A DNA stretch of 20,454 bases from a virus. The stretch's first letter is position 1. Each line of letters starts with the position of its first letter. Of this stretch, positions 1 through 7,784 are shown piece by piece. The notes under the pieces are model-generated. The model worked only from the letters and a program-made list of their open reading frames with translations, made no database searches and was not told the origin of the DNA. Made by a program: the position numbers and the translations under genes. The stretch is taken from positions 1-20,454 of IMG/VR virus record IMGVR_UViG_3300042331_000138. The stretch is one strand, 5' to 3'.

Positions 1-1
1 C

Positions 2-547
2 AAGTTGATTGTCGTGGTCCTTCTCGGCATCCTCGCTTTCAGTGGCTACTTCATCCACCAGAACTTCAACCTGTTTTTCCACGTGTGGCAGAAGCAGCAA
101 GAGCTTCCGACCATGAACGCAGACCGTTTCGACCAAGTGGCGGCTACGACGATGGCTGATTTGCAGGCTGACGTTCTGGTGATCTTCAAGGTTGACCCCA
201 TCCTGAACACGCGCATCTCCGAGCGCGCATACTTGCGCGAGGGTGGCCGCGCGCCCGAAATCGAAGGGCTTGATGTCGGACTGTTCACGAACAACCCGTC
301 GAACAACAAGGACGTTATCGACCTGATCGCCAGCGGCGTTCCGTGCTCCCAGTACACCCGCCCGCAGAGCGAGATTGGGCTTTGGTACATCCGGCAGGGC
401 GTGACATTCACTTGCCGTGTCAGCGTGCCGCCCGAGATCAACCAGTTCATCGGCCAGATTACGGTCGGTTGGAAAACTGCACCGACTGACCTGAACTATG
501 TGCGCGACATTTTGACCGTGGCCGCGCGCTCCATTTCGAGGAAGTGA
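2..547 (+). CDS. Membrane-anchored protein with GAF-like C-terminal region (5' end possibly off the window)
   Basis: The reading frame is open to the left edge; the first in-frame start visible is a TTG at 5, so the gene may begin outside the window. Counting from that TTG there are 180 residues. Residues 1-16 are strongly hydrophobic (IVVVLLGILAF), which looks like an N-terminal signal anchor, followed by a short amphipathic stretch and a soluble domain. The C-terminal part (about 129-175) reads like the end of a GAF-type domain: a turn, two beta strands (TCRVSVPP, FIGQITVGW) and a final helix. This likeness is by eye and weak. The stop at 545-547 overlaps the terminase ATG (TGATG), so the two are probably coupled. 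In T7 the gene just before the large terminase encodes the Rz spanin, so a lysis role is possible by position, but no coiled coil typical of Rz is seen. Function unknown. Confidence 0.75.
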   Translation, partial: KLIVVVLLGILAFSGYFIHQNFNLFFHVWQKQQELPTMNADRFDQVAATTMADLQADVLVIFKVDPILNTRISERAYLREGGRAPEIEGLDVGLFTNNPSNNKDVIDLIASGVPCSQYTRPQSEIGLWYIRQGVTFTCRVSVPPEINQFIGQITVGWKTAPTDLNYVRDILTVAARSISRK

Positions 548-2115
548 TGACCGAAGACGAGCGCCTCAAGAGCCTGCTTCTTCGCAAGAAGAAGATCATC
601 TCTTCGCGGGATGATCTCATCGCTTTCGCTGAGTACACCAACCCCGCCCAGGACCACCCTAACGACGTGGCGAAGTCCACCTACCAGGCGAAGAAGCACC
701 ACCGGGTGATCGCGGCCGCCCTGGAGGAAGTCGAGAAGGGCAACATCCAGCGCCTGATCATCAACGTGCCCCCCAGGCACGGCAAGACGGAGCTCGCCAC
801 GAAGGCCTTCATCCCCTGGTACATGGGCCGGCACCCGGAGAACCACGTCATCTTCGCCACCTATAACTCGCAATTCAGCTGGGACATCGGGCGCAAGATC
901 CGTGAGACGATTCGTGAGCCCCTCTACCAGCACATCTTCCCGCACATGCAGCTGAAGACCGGCTCCGCCTCCGTCGATCGCCTCGAGCTCGAGAGCGAGG
1001 GCAGGGCGTTCTTCGTCGGCCGCGGCGGCACCATCACCGGCCGCGGCGGCCATCTCCTGGTCGTGGACGACCCGATCAAGGATCGCCAGGAAGCCGACAG
1101 CAAGGCCCTGCGCGACAAGCTCTGGACCTGGTACACGCAGGTGCTGTCCAGCCGCCTCATGAGCAAGACCGGCAACATAATCCTGGTGCAGACCCGCTGG
1201 TCGGACGACGACCTGGTCGGCCGGCTGACGGATCCGGCGAACCACTTCTACAACGAGCGCGAAGCCGCCAAGTGGCACCTGGTGGACCTGCCGGCCCTGG
1301 CCGAGGACAACGACGTCCTGGGCCGCAAGCCGGGCGAGGCCCTCTGGCCTGAGCGCTTCGACGCGGAGTTCCTGGAGGCGCAGAAGCGCACCGACCCGCG
1401 TGGCTTCATGGCCCTCTACCAGGGCCGGCCGGCGCCCGAAGATGGCATCCTGTTCCGCGCCGAGATGCTGTCCGAGTACAACAGCCCCAAGGCCCGGCCG
1501 GCGGACGAGGAGCTGCGCTTCTACTGCGCCTCGGACCATGCCGTCTCCACCGCCCAGGATCGCGACCGCAGCTGCCTCCTGGCCTTCGGCGTCGACAAGA
1601 ACGACGACATCTGGATAATGCCAGACACCGTCTGGGCCAGGATTCCGACCGACCGGGCGGTCGAGCAGATGTGCAACCTCATCCGCAAGTACAAGCCGAT
1701 CTTCTGGTTTGCGGAGAAGGGGCACATCTCCAAGTCGATCGGGCCCTTCCTGCGCAAGCGCATGATGGAGACGAAATCCTACGCGGCCATCGACGAGATC
1801 ACGCCGATCGGCGACAAGGTGAGCCGCGCGCAGTCCGTCATCGCCAGGATGTCGGGCGGCAAGATCCACTTTCCCACATTCGCGCCCTGGTGGCCGGAGG
1901 TGCGGTCTGAGATCTTGAAGTTCCCGGCCGCGGCCCACGACGACTTCGTCGACGCCATGAGCATGATGGGCCTGGGGCTCCTCAAGCAGATGCGGCCGCG
2001 AGCCAAACAGGCCGAAGCGAGCACGTCCAAATTCGGCACCGGAGCCTGGCTCCGTGACAGAATCAAAAGTGAAAACCGTGCGGCAGCCGCCGAACGATCA
2101 AGAGCAGGATGGTGA
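547..2115 (+). CDS. terL: Terminase large subunit
   Basis: This is the packaging motor: it cuts concatemeric phage DNA and pumps it through the portal into the prohead using ATP. Numbering from the GTG at 544, the N-terminal ATPase shows Walker A PPRHGKT (76-82), Walker B LLVVDD (171-176) and a coupling motif LVQTRW (214-219). The C-terminal RNase H-like nuclease shows the expected acidic residues: D331 in CASDHA, E391 in WFAEKG, and D466/D467/D470 in HDDFVD. About 522 residues is a normal length. I prefer the ATG at 547 because GAGGA at 538-542 sits 4 bases before it, while the GTG at 544 is only 1 base away. The start overlaps the upstream stop. No small terminase is recognised next to it; it may lie upstream of the window. 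Confidence 0.97.
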   Translation: MTEDERLKSLLLRKKKIISSRDDLIAFAEYTNPAQDHPNDVAKSTYQAKKHHRVIAAALEEVEKGNIQRLIINVPPRHGKTELATKAFIPWYMGRHPENHVIFATYNSQFSWDIGRKIRETIREPLYQHIFPHMQLKTGSASVDRLELESEGRAFFVGRGGTITGRGGHLLVVDDPIKDRQEADSKALRDKLWTWYTQVLSSRLMSKTGNIILVQTRWSDDDLVGRLTDPANHFYNEREAAKWHLVDLPALAEDNDVLGRKPGEALWPERFDAEFLEAQKRTDPRGFMALYQGRPAPEDGILFRAEMLSEYNSPKARPADEELRFYCASDHAVSTAQDRDRSCLLAFGVDKNDDIWIMPDTVWARIPTDRAVEQMCNLIRKYKPIFWFAEKGHISKSIGPFLRKRMMETKSYAAIDEITPIGDKVSRAQSVIARMSGGKIHFPTFAPWWPEVRSEILKFPAAAHDDFVDAMSMMGLGLLKQMRPRAKQAEASTSKFGTGAWLRDRIKSENRAAAAERSRAGW

Positions 2116-2117
2116 CC

Positions 2118-4373
2118 ATGAACCTCGGACTTACCCCGCAAGACCCCAATGCCCCGCTCGATCCGCTGGCGAACACGGAGATGGCTATGTCGCCCACCGG
2201 CAACGCCCTGGCCGGCATGATGGACCCGGAAGGGAAGATCATGGACCGCGAAGACCCGGAGCTGTCGCGCTCGCGCGAAGCCCTGGTGAAGGCCTGGTCG
2301 GCAAATCTCAAGCAGGCCAAGGAGCGCTGGAAGGATGACTTCAAGCGCATGAGGTCCGATCAGGAGTTCGCCCGCGGCAAGCAGTGGCCGAATGACCCGA
2401 GCAACAGCAGCTATGTGGTGAACATCACCCTCCGCCACATCCAGCAGCGCGTGGCTGCCCTCTACGCCAAGAACCCCAAGGCGGTGGCCCGCCGGCGTGA
2501 GCGGCTCCTCAGCACCGTTTGGGACGGCAACAGCACGTCACTGAAGGCGGCCATGGAGGCCACGCAGATGGCCATGCAGGCCCAGGCGCCGCAGGTCGAC
2601 CCGATGACGGGCGCCATGACGCCGCCCATGCCGGTGCCGCCGGAGCTGCAGCAAGCCGCCCAGATGGCCGAGGCCGTCATCCAGGATGCCGCCCAGGTGC
2701 ACGACCAGATCCAGCAGCTGAACCGCATCTCGAAGACCCTGGAGATCCTCTACGACTACAACATCGCAGAGCAGCTGCACCCGTTCAAAACCATGATGAA
2801 AATGATGGTCCGGCGCAGCGTGACCACGGGCGTGGGCTACGTGAAGCTGGGCTTCCAGCGTCTCATGGAGGTGCGGCCCGAGGTCGAGGCCCGCATCGCC
2901 GACATCTCCAACCAGCTGGCCACCATGGAGCAGCTTTCGGCGGACATCGCCGATGGTGAGATCGACCACGACGCGGCCGCGGCCGAACAGCTGCGCCTCC
3001 TGGTGCAAGACCTCGAGGGCCAGAAGGACCACGTCGTCCGCGAAGGGCTCATCTTCGACTACCCAACGTCGACGTCGATCATCCCCGACCCGAAGTGCGT
3101 CCACCTGCGCGAGTTCCTGGGCGCGGATTGGGTGGCCCAGGAGTACATGCTGAGCTCTGACGAGATCAAGAAGATCTACAAGGTCGACGTCGGCAAGAGC
3201 TTCAATAGCTACAAGCGCGCGGACATCGGCCAGAACGTCGAGTCACTGGCGGCTAAGTACATGGGTGACAGCCTCAAGGACAGCGACAGCCTGGCCCAGG
3301 ACGTGGCCTGCGTGTGGGAGATCTACAACAAGACCGATGGCCTCGTTTACGTGGTCTGCGATGGCTACAAGGACTTCCTTCGTGAGCCGGCGGCGCCCGA
3401 GATCTACATGGAGCGCTTCTACCCCTGGTTCGCCTACGTGACGAATGAGTGCGACAACGAGAAGACCATCTTCCCGCCGTCCGACGTCACGCTCATCCGG
3501 CATCCCCAGATGGAGATCAACCGGAGCCGGGAAGGCCTTCGCGAGCACCGCGTGGCGAATCGCCCCCTGACGGTGACCGCCCAGGGCATGCTGGACGAGG
3601 ATGACCTCGCCAAGCTGCAGAACCGCCCCGCCAACGCGGTGGTGGAGCTGAACGCCCTCCAACCCGGCCAGAAGGTGGAAGACCTCCTGCAGCCTCTTCG
3701 GGGCCCTGGCATCGACCCCAATATGTACGAAACCAACGGCGCCTTCGAAGATATCCTGCGCTCTGTGGGCACCCAGGAAGCCAACCTGGGCGGCACGTCC
3801 AACTCGACGGCCACTGAATCGAGCATCGCCCAGGCCTCGATGTCGTCCTCCCTGGGCTCGAGCATCGACGACCTGAACGACGTCCTGACACAGCTGGCAC
3901 GGGCCGCCGGCCAGATCCTGCTCCTCAACGTGTCCAAGGAGACGGTCACCCAGATCGTCGGCCCGGGCGCGGTCTGGCCGGAGATGTCCGCCCAGGACGT
4001 GGCCCAGGAGATCTTCCTGGAGATCGAGGCCAATTCCACCGGCCGGCCGAACCAGGCGGAGGAGATCCAGAAAGCCGAAAAGATTGTGCCGTTGCTCCTG
4101 CAGATTCCGGGCATCAACCCGGAGTTCATCGCCAAGGAGCTCTTGCGCCGCATGGGCGATCGCTTCGACATGGAGGAGGCCTTCACGGCCGACCTGCCGT
4201 CGATCGTCGCTATGAACTCGGCCAAGGGGCTGTCTGCGCCCGGCGGTGGCGCGGCGCCGGGGGCCATGACACAGGGCCCCCAGGGCGCAGGGAACGCCCA
4301 GCAGCCGCCTCCGATGAACTCCCAGGGCGCCAGGCCCCCATCAGGGCCGCCCCAGCTGCCGACCATGCAGTAA
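2118..4373 (+). CDS. Portal protein
   Basis: The portal is the dodecameric ring at the unique capsid vertex through which DNA enters and leaves. The call rests on position (directly after the large terminase, before scaffold and capsid), length (about 751 residues, typical of long podovirus portals of the P22 type) and sequence character: an N-terminal segment with NPKAVARRRE near residue 120, typical of this portal group; a long helical central part; and a helical segment with GGTSNSTATESSIAQAS near residue 560, which resembles the tunnel and wing region of such portals. The last 50 or so residues are Gly/Pro/Gln-rich and probably disordered. Two starts are possible: ATG 2109, overlapping the terminase by 7 bases, or ATG 2118, which has AGGA 8 bases upstream and is preferred. 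Confidence 0.92.
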   Translation: MNLGLTPQDPNAPLDPLANTEMAMSPTGNALAGMMDPEGKIMDREDPELSRSREALVKAWSANLKQAKERWKDDFKRMRSDQEFARGKQWPNDPSNSSYVVNITLRHIQQRVAALYAKNPKAVARRRERLLSTVWDGNSTSLKAAMEATQMAMQAQAPQVDPMTGAMTPPMPVPPELQQAAQMAEAVIQDAAQVHDQIQQLNRISKTLEILYDYNIAEQLHPFKTMMKMMVRRSVTTGVGYVKLGFQRLMEVRPEVEARIADISNQLATMEQLSADIADGEIDHDAAAAEQLRLLVQDLEGQKDHVVREGLIFDYPTSTSIIPDPKCVHLREFLGADWVAQEYMLSSDEIKKIYKVDVGKSFNSYKRADIGQNVESLAAKYMGDSLKDSDSLAQDVACVWEIYNKTDGLVYVVCDGYKDFLREPAAPEIYMERFYPWFAYVTNECDNEKTIFPPSDVTLIRHPQMEINRSREGLREHRVANRPLTVTAQGMLDEDDLAKLQNRPANAVVELNALQPGQKVEDLLQPLRGPGIDPNMYETNGAFEDILRSVGTQEANLGGTSNSTATESSIAQASMSSSLGSSIDDLNDVLTQLARAAGQILLLNVSKETVTQIVGPGAVWPEMSAQDVAQEIFLEIEANSTGRPNQAEEIQKAEKIVPLLLQIPGINPEFIAKELLRRMGDRFDMEEAFTADLPSIVAMNSAKGLSAPGGGAAPGAMTQGPQGAGNAQQPPPMNSQGARPPSGPPQLPTMQ

Positions 4374-4377
4374 AGAC

Positions 4378-4406
4378 TAGACCCGTTATTCCCATTTGGG
4401 TATAAC
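4378..4406 (+). promoter_or_regulatory. Candidate sigma70-like promoter upstream of the scaffold/capsid genes
   Basis: In the 59-base gap after the portal gene, TAGACC (4378-4383, 4 of 6 matches to TTGACA) lies 17 bases before TATAAC (4401-4406, 5 of 6 matches to TATAAT). The gap is clearly more AT-rich than its surroundings. A promoter here would boost scaffold and capsid expression. The -10 box sits inside an inverted repeat, listed separately. Assignment is by consensus matching only. Confidence 0.35.
4385..4406. promoter_or_regulatory. Inverted repeat overlapping the candidate -10 box
   Basis: GTTATTCCC (4385-4393) and GGGTATAAC (4398-4406) are complementary at 8 of 9 positions with a 4-base spacer ATTT. 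As DNA this could be a protein-binding operator covering the candidate promoter; as RNA it could form a small hairpin before the scaffold ribosome-binding site (AAGGAG, 4422-4427). No T-run follows, so it is not a classic terminator. Confidence 0.4.
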
Positions 4407-4432
4407 GCTTCCAGCTTTACCAAGGAGCGACC

Positions 4433-5491
4433 ATGCCTGAGATTCCGGTTCCTAACCTCGACGCACCTACCGCCGCCCCGTCACCGGCACCCGCCTCAGA
4501 ACCGGCCGCTCCGAGCCCTACCCCTGACGCTACCGCGGCCCCGTCGCCCGCACCTGACGCTCCCTCCGCGGTTTCGTCGCCCGCAGACGCTACGCCGGCC
4601 TCGTCGCCCGGCACCACCGACCTGAAAACGGGTCTTCTCGCTGCGGTCAAGAAAGCCGTGGAGCCGAAGACAGAAGCCGTCGCCGGGTCGGAGCAGGCAA
4701 AGCCCGAGGAAGACCCTGCCAAGGGTTCTGAGCCGGACGAACTGCCGGAGAACGTCACACAGGAAGAGGCGAAGAATTACAGCCCGAAGGCCCAGAAGCG
4801 CATCTCCAAGCTGCTCCAGCAGCGCGAAGAAGCCAGGTCGATGGTCCGTGAAACTGAACCCTTCCGAGACTTCATGCGGGACAATGAGCTGGGTGCAGAA
4901 GACCTGGCGTTTGGCCTGCAGGCTCTCGCAACGCTCAAGAAGGGCGATTTCGAGGGCTTCCTTCAGCAGGTGCAGCCCTTCGTCCAGTTGGCGGAGGAAT
5001 ACACCGGGCGGCGCATCCCTGATGACCTGCGAGAGCAGGTGCGCCAGGGGCGAATGACGCCAGACGTGGCCGCCGCCTTAAGCCGGCAGCGGATGGACCT
5101 CGGACGAGCTCGTCAAGAACTTGACCAGCGCGACCAGTATGAGGGCCAGCGTCAAGAGGAAGAAGCTCGCGAGGCGAATCGCTCCGCCGTAGCCGTCTGG
5201 GAGCAGACCACCAAGCAGACCGACCCGGATTATGCCCGCAAACTGCCACTAGCGAAGGCGTTTGTTGCGCAGCTCAAGCAGGAATATGGCGACCCTCAGT
5301 CGGAGCAAGATAGCCGCACGATGGCCCAAGAGGCCTACCGCATGGCTGGCGAACAGCTGAAGCCATCCCTCCCGCCGCGAACGGCAACGCAAATGACCCC
5401 TTCTGGTGCGCAGCGCCCATCAAACCCGAGCGCGGTAGCATATCCCCGAAGCCTTGAGGACGTAGTCCGACATGGCCTCTCACGTAGGTAG
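4433..5491 (+). CDS. Capsid scaffolding protein (putative)
   Basis: A gene between portal and major capsid protein with this composition is usually the scaffold, the internal chaperone that guides prohead assembly and then leaves or is degraded. The 352-residue product has a Pro/Ala/Ser-rich N-terminus with imperfect PSPAPDA-type repeats (about 14-60), a highly charged, Gln/Glu/Arg-rich helical body (about 110-310, likely coiled coil), and a short basic amphipathic end (SLEDVVRHGLSRR, 340-352). In P22 the scaffold binds coat protein through a basic C-terminal helix-turn-helix, so this tail may do the same; that is inference. The start is ATG 4433 with AAGGAG 5 bases upstream. No sequence motif proves the function. 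Confidence 0.75.
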   Translation: MPEIPVPNLDAPTAAPSPAPASEPAAPSPTPDATAAPSPAPDAPSAVSSPADATPASSPGTTDLKTGLLAAVKKAVEPKTEAVAGSEQAKPEEDPAKGSEPDELPENVTQEEAKNYSPKAQKRISKLLQQREEARSMVRETEPFRDFMRDNELGAEDLAFGLQALATLKKGDFEGFLQQVQPFVQLAEEYTGRRIPDDLREQVRQGRMTPDVAAALSRQRMDLGRARQELDQRDQYEGQRQEEEAREANRSAVAVWEQTTKQTDPDYARKLPLAKAFVAQLKQEYGDPQSEQDSRTMAQEAYRMAGEQLKPSLPPRTATQMTPSGAQRPSNPSAVAYPRSLEDVVRHGLSRR

Positions 5492-5543
5492 ACGCGCTCC
5501 TCATCGGTGCGGCCGGCCAAGCCGGAGCCCATAGGAGACTAAA

Positions 5544-6605
5544 ATGACTGCTCTTAGCACTGCCCAGTTGACGAACATCGCCAACGGCGCCCTCGACTAC
5601 TACTTCGGCACGCCGGATTGCTACGCCCAGACCATCCAGAACAAGCCCCTTCTGAAGGCCCTCGAGGGCAAGAAGAAAACCTTCCCCGGTGGCAAGGGTG
5701 ACATCTCGATCGCGCTCCAGGGCGTGTTCGGCGCCGGCGGCGTGGCCGACTCTTTGAAAGGTTATACAAACAACGACACTGTCACGTTCATGAACCCGGC
5801 GAACATCGTGCGGGCTAATTGGCCCTGGCGTGAAATGCACATCGGTATGTCGATCTCCGGCACCGAGCTGAAGATCGATGGCCTGAGCGTCAGCGACGAG
5901 ATGGGCATCGAGACGTCCAACCACTCGCAGCGCGACCTCACCGTCCTGGTGAACCTGCTCGACAACAAGCTGGCCGACATGGCTGAGCAGTCCGCCCGTT
6001 CGCTGAACAGCCTGCTGTGGGGCGATGGCCTTGCGGATCCGCTGGCCCTGCAGGGCATCCGCGCCCTGGTCACCGACGACCCGACTGTCGGCACCGTTGG
6101 CGGCATCGACCGCGCCACGGCGTCGAACGCCTGGTGGAGGAACCACTCCGACGTGGCCGCTCCGATCACCTCGTTGCCGACGATGGGCGGCGCTCTGATC
6201 GAGCACATCCAGAAGACCTACCGTCAGCTGACCCGCTTTGGCGGCCGCCCGACGCATGCCTTCTGCGGTTCGGACTTCCTGGCCGCCCTCGAGAGGGAAC
6301 TCCGTGCGAACGGTAACTACTCGATGCAGGGCTTCTCGTCCGGCAAGGATGTCTCGGTTGGCGCCATCAACCACATGGGCCTGACGTTCGAGTATGACCC
6401 GACGCTTGATGATCTGGGTTTCAGCAAGCGTTGCTACCTTCTCGATCTCCAGAACATCTTCATCCAGGCCATGGATTCGGAATGGCGCCGGCGTCACAAC
6501 CCGGCCCGTCCCGAGAACGCGTTCGTCTACTACACCAGCCTGACCTACACCGGCCAGCTGGTGGCGAAGCAGCTGAACTCGTCTGCAGTGCTTGCCATCG
6601 CCTAA
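5544..6605 (+). CDS. Major capsid protein (HK97-fold type)
   Basis: This protein builds the icosahedral head. At 353 residues it has the length and feel of the podovirus capsid family: an N-terminal helix region (1-45), a stretch rich in Gly and beta strands (46-110), a helical region (130-160, DLTVLVNLLDNKLADMAEQS) that fits the HK97 spine helix and P-domain, and a C-terminal segment, DLQNIFIQAM (301-310) to YTSLTYTGQLVAKQLNSSAV (330-349), typical of these coats. No N-terminal delta domain or fused protease is apparent, in line with a separate scaffold gene. It starts at ATG 5544 with TAGGAGA (5532-5538) upstream. It is followed by a strong hairpin, as is common after capsid genes. Confidence 0.88.
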   Translation: MTALSTAQLTNIANGALDYYFGTPDCYAQTIQNKPLLKALEGKKKTFPGGKGDISIALQGVFGAGGVADSLKGYTNNDTVTFMNPANIVRANWPWREMHIGMSISGTELKIDGLSVSDEMGIETSNHSQRDLTVLVNLLDNKLADMAEQSARSLNSLLWGDGLADPLALQGIRALVTDDPTVGTVGGIDRATASNAWWRNHSDVAAPITSLPTMGGALIEHIQKTYRQLTRFGGRPTHAFCGSDFLAALERELRANGNYSMQGFSSGKDVSVGAINHMGLTFEYDPTLDDLGFSKRCYLLDLQNIFIQAMDSEWRRRHNPARPENAFVYYTSLTYTGQLVAKQLNSSAVLAIA

Positions 6606-6618
6606 CCCGCGGTGAGCA

Positions 6619-6659
6619 TGCGGTGGGAGGGGCTTCCTTGGTGCGTTCCTCCCACCGCA
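6619..6659 (+). terminator. Strong hairpin after the capsid gene (terminator or mRNA-processing hairpin)
   Basis: TGCGGTGGGAGG (6619-6630) and CCTCCCACCGCA (6648-6659) are perfectly complementary over 12 bp, with two further G-U pairs possible at the top. The 88-base gap between the capsid gene and the next gene is the largest in the rightward block. No run of T follows, so termination would be partial or factor-dependent, or the hairpin may protect capsid mRNA. T7 also has a leaky terminator, Tphi, just after its capsid gene. Confidence 0.6.
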
Positions 6660-6685
6660 CCAATCATCACCAAGGACACCAAGGA
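6635..6685 (+). promoter_or_regulatory. Hairpin loop complementary to a tandem repeat carrying the next RBS
   Basis: The loop of the hairpin holds TCCTTGGTG (6635-6643). Its exact reverse complement, CACCAAGGA, occurs twice in direct tandem at 6668-6676 and 6677-6685; the second copy contains the start of the AAGGAG ribosome-binding site (6681-6686) of the gene at 6694. Pairing would form a pseudoknot that hides or competes for this site. The complementarity is seen directly; the regulatory role is inferred. Confidence 0.45.
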
Positions 6686-6693
6686 GAGAACAC

Positions 6694-7077
6694 ATGGCAG
6701 AAATGGATTGGGTAGAGTGCGAGGTCATGATCGGTGGCGACATCCGCATGATCGCCTACCGGGGCTCCACTGAGCCCCTCAGCATTCCTGAAATCGCTGT
6801 TATCCGTGAGCTTCACGGCGAAGACAGCGTGCGGAAGATGAAGTACGTGAAGACCACCGAGACGACGCCTAGCGAGGAGAAGAACCGCCTCCTGGGCAGG
6901 TATTCCGCCGGCGTCGTCAACACCGCGTTCCCGGGCCGCGCACCGCAGATGCACATGAAGGCCGACGATCGTCCGTCCAAGGAGATCGAGGGCGGCGTGC
7001 GCAAGGTGCAGCGCGCGGGCACGAAGCAGACGGCCGCGGAGCCGTTCATCCCCTCGCTTGACGAAAGCACAGAGTAA
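6694..7077 (+). CDS. Hypothetical protein between capsid and adaptor genes
   Basis: I do not recognise this 127-residue protein. The first half (1-60) looks folded, with alternating beta strands (VECEVMIGGDIRMIAYRG) and one helix (SIPEIAVIRELHG). The rest is polar, charged and probably disordered. Small genes in this position often encode head-decoration, head-tail joining or capsid-stabilising proteins, but nothing here proves it. The start ATG 6694 is preceded by AAGGAG at 6681-6686, which forms part of the tandem repeat complementary to the upstream hairpin loop. Its stop TAA (7075-7077) is fused to the next ribosome-binding site (TAAGGAG), so expression of the adaptor is likely coupled to it. 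Confidence 0.85.
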   Translation: MAEMDWVECEVMIGGDIRMIAYRGSTEPLSIPEIAVIRELHGEDSVRKMKYVKTTETTPSEEKNRLLGRYSAGVVNTAFPGRAPQMHMKADDRPSKEIEGGVRKVQRAGTKQTAAEPFIPSLDESTE

Positions 7078-7088
7078 GGAGTCCAACC

Positions 7089-7784
7089 ATGGCAACGGGT
7101 GTCCAGCTTTCCAAGCTCGTGAAAGATCTCCGCGCAGAATGCGGGCACTCGCTTGCCGTGGCCCAGGGCCAGGCGACAGAGGAAACCCTCCGCTACCTGC
7201 TCGCACGACAGCAGGAGGAACTCTACGAAGGCTATGAGTGGTCCTTCTTGAAGATCCACCGCTCAATCCCCTCGAGGGCCGGCGAGCGCTACTACAACTA
7301 TCCGGCTGATCTTCCTTTTGAGCGCGTGACCCACGTCTGGAGCCACACAGTGGATGGCACGGATTGGGTGCCCCTCACAAAAGGTATCGGCCCGCCGATG
7401 TACGCCGCCATCAATAGCGACAAGGGTCAGACATCCTGGCCGCCGCGCAATTGGGACCACGCCGAGACAAACCAGATTGAGATCTGGCCGATGCCAGATC
7501 GCGACACCGGCGAGGTCATCGTCTACGGCATGAAGCCCCTGGCGCCGCTCCTGAAAAGCGAGGACGTCTGCACCCTGGACGACAAGGCGATCGTGCTCTT
7601 CACGGCCGTCGAGGTGCTGATGAAGACCGCGCCCAAGGAAGCCGAGGTCAAGTCGCAAAAAGCGCAGCGGGTGCTGCAGCGGCTTCTCGCCCAGCAGGGC
7701 GCGCGCAAGCGCATGTGGACGTCTCTCACGGGCCAACGGACCGCGCAGCCCATCGTGGGGCTCGATTATATCCCGAGGTACTGA
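7089..7784 (+). CDS. Head-tail adaptor protein (putative)
   Basis: The 231-residue product has the layout of adaptor proteins found between capsid and nozzle genes in many podoviruses (such as phage SU10-type adaptors or T7 gp11-like proteins). It starts with a helix containing LVKDLRAECG, then a helical segment RYLLARQQEELYEGYEWSF (about 38-56), then a beta-rich region with a Tyr-Pro motif (YYNYPADLP) and EIWPMPD, and ends with a helix and a short tail. The N-terminal W-containing pattern and the strand motif following it are characteristic by eye. The protein would form a ring under the portal to attach the tail. Its stop overlaps the next start (ATGA). It is preceded by TAAGGAG, 8 bases from the ATG. 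Confidence 0.65.
   Translation: MATGVQLSKLVKDLRAECGHSLAVAQGQATEETLRYLLARQQEELYEGYEWSFLKIHRSIPSRAGERYYNYPADLPFERVTHVWSHTVDGTDWVPLTKGIGPPMYAAINSDKGQTSWPPRNWDHAETNQIEIWPMPDRDTGEVIVYGMKPLAPLLKSEDVCTLDDKAIVLFTAVEVLMKTAPKEAEVKSQKAQRVLQRLLAQQGARKRMWTSLTGQRTAQPIVGLDYIPRY

Noticed and set aside
496-1938. Long minus-strand open frame (480 codons) opposite the terminase
   Set aside because: It is antisense to a clear terminase with Walker and nuclease motifs; long antisense frames are expected with strong G/C bias at third positions, and the protein is low in recognisable features.
5513-5525. CCGGC-CAA-GCCGG hairpin before the capsid gene
   Set aside because: A 5-bp stem is easily found by chance in GC-rich DNA and nothing else supports it.
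5274-6749. Long minus-strand open frame (491 codons) opposite scaffold end and capsid
   Set aside because: It crosses the hairpin gap and is antisense to the capsid gene; no domain or ribosome-binding site supports it.
7715-7783. Upstream ATG at 7715 as start of the nozzle-like gene
   Set aside because: It would overlap the adaptor gene by 70 bases, and the ATG at 7784 gives the usual ATGA overlap and a typical N-terminus.
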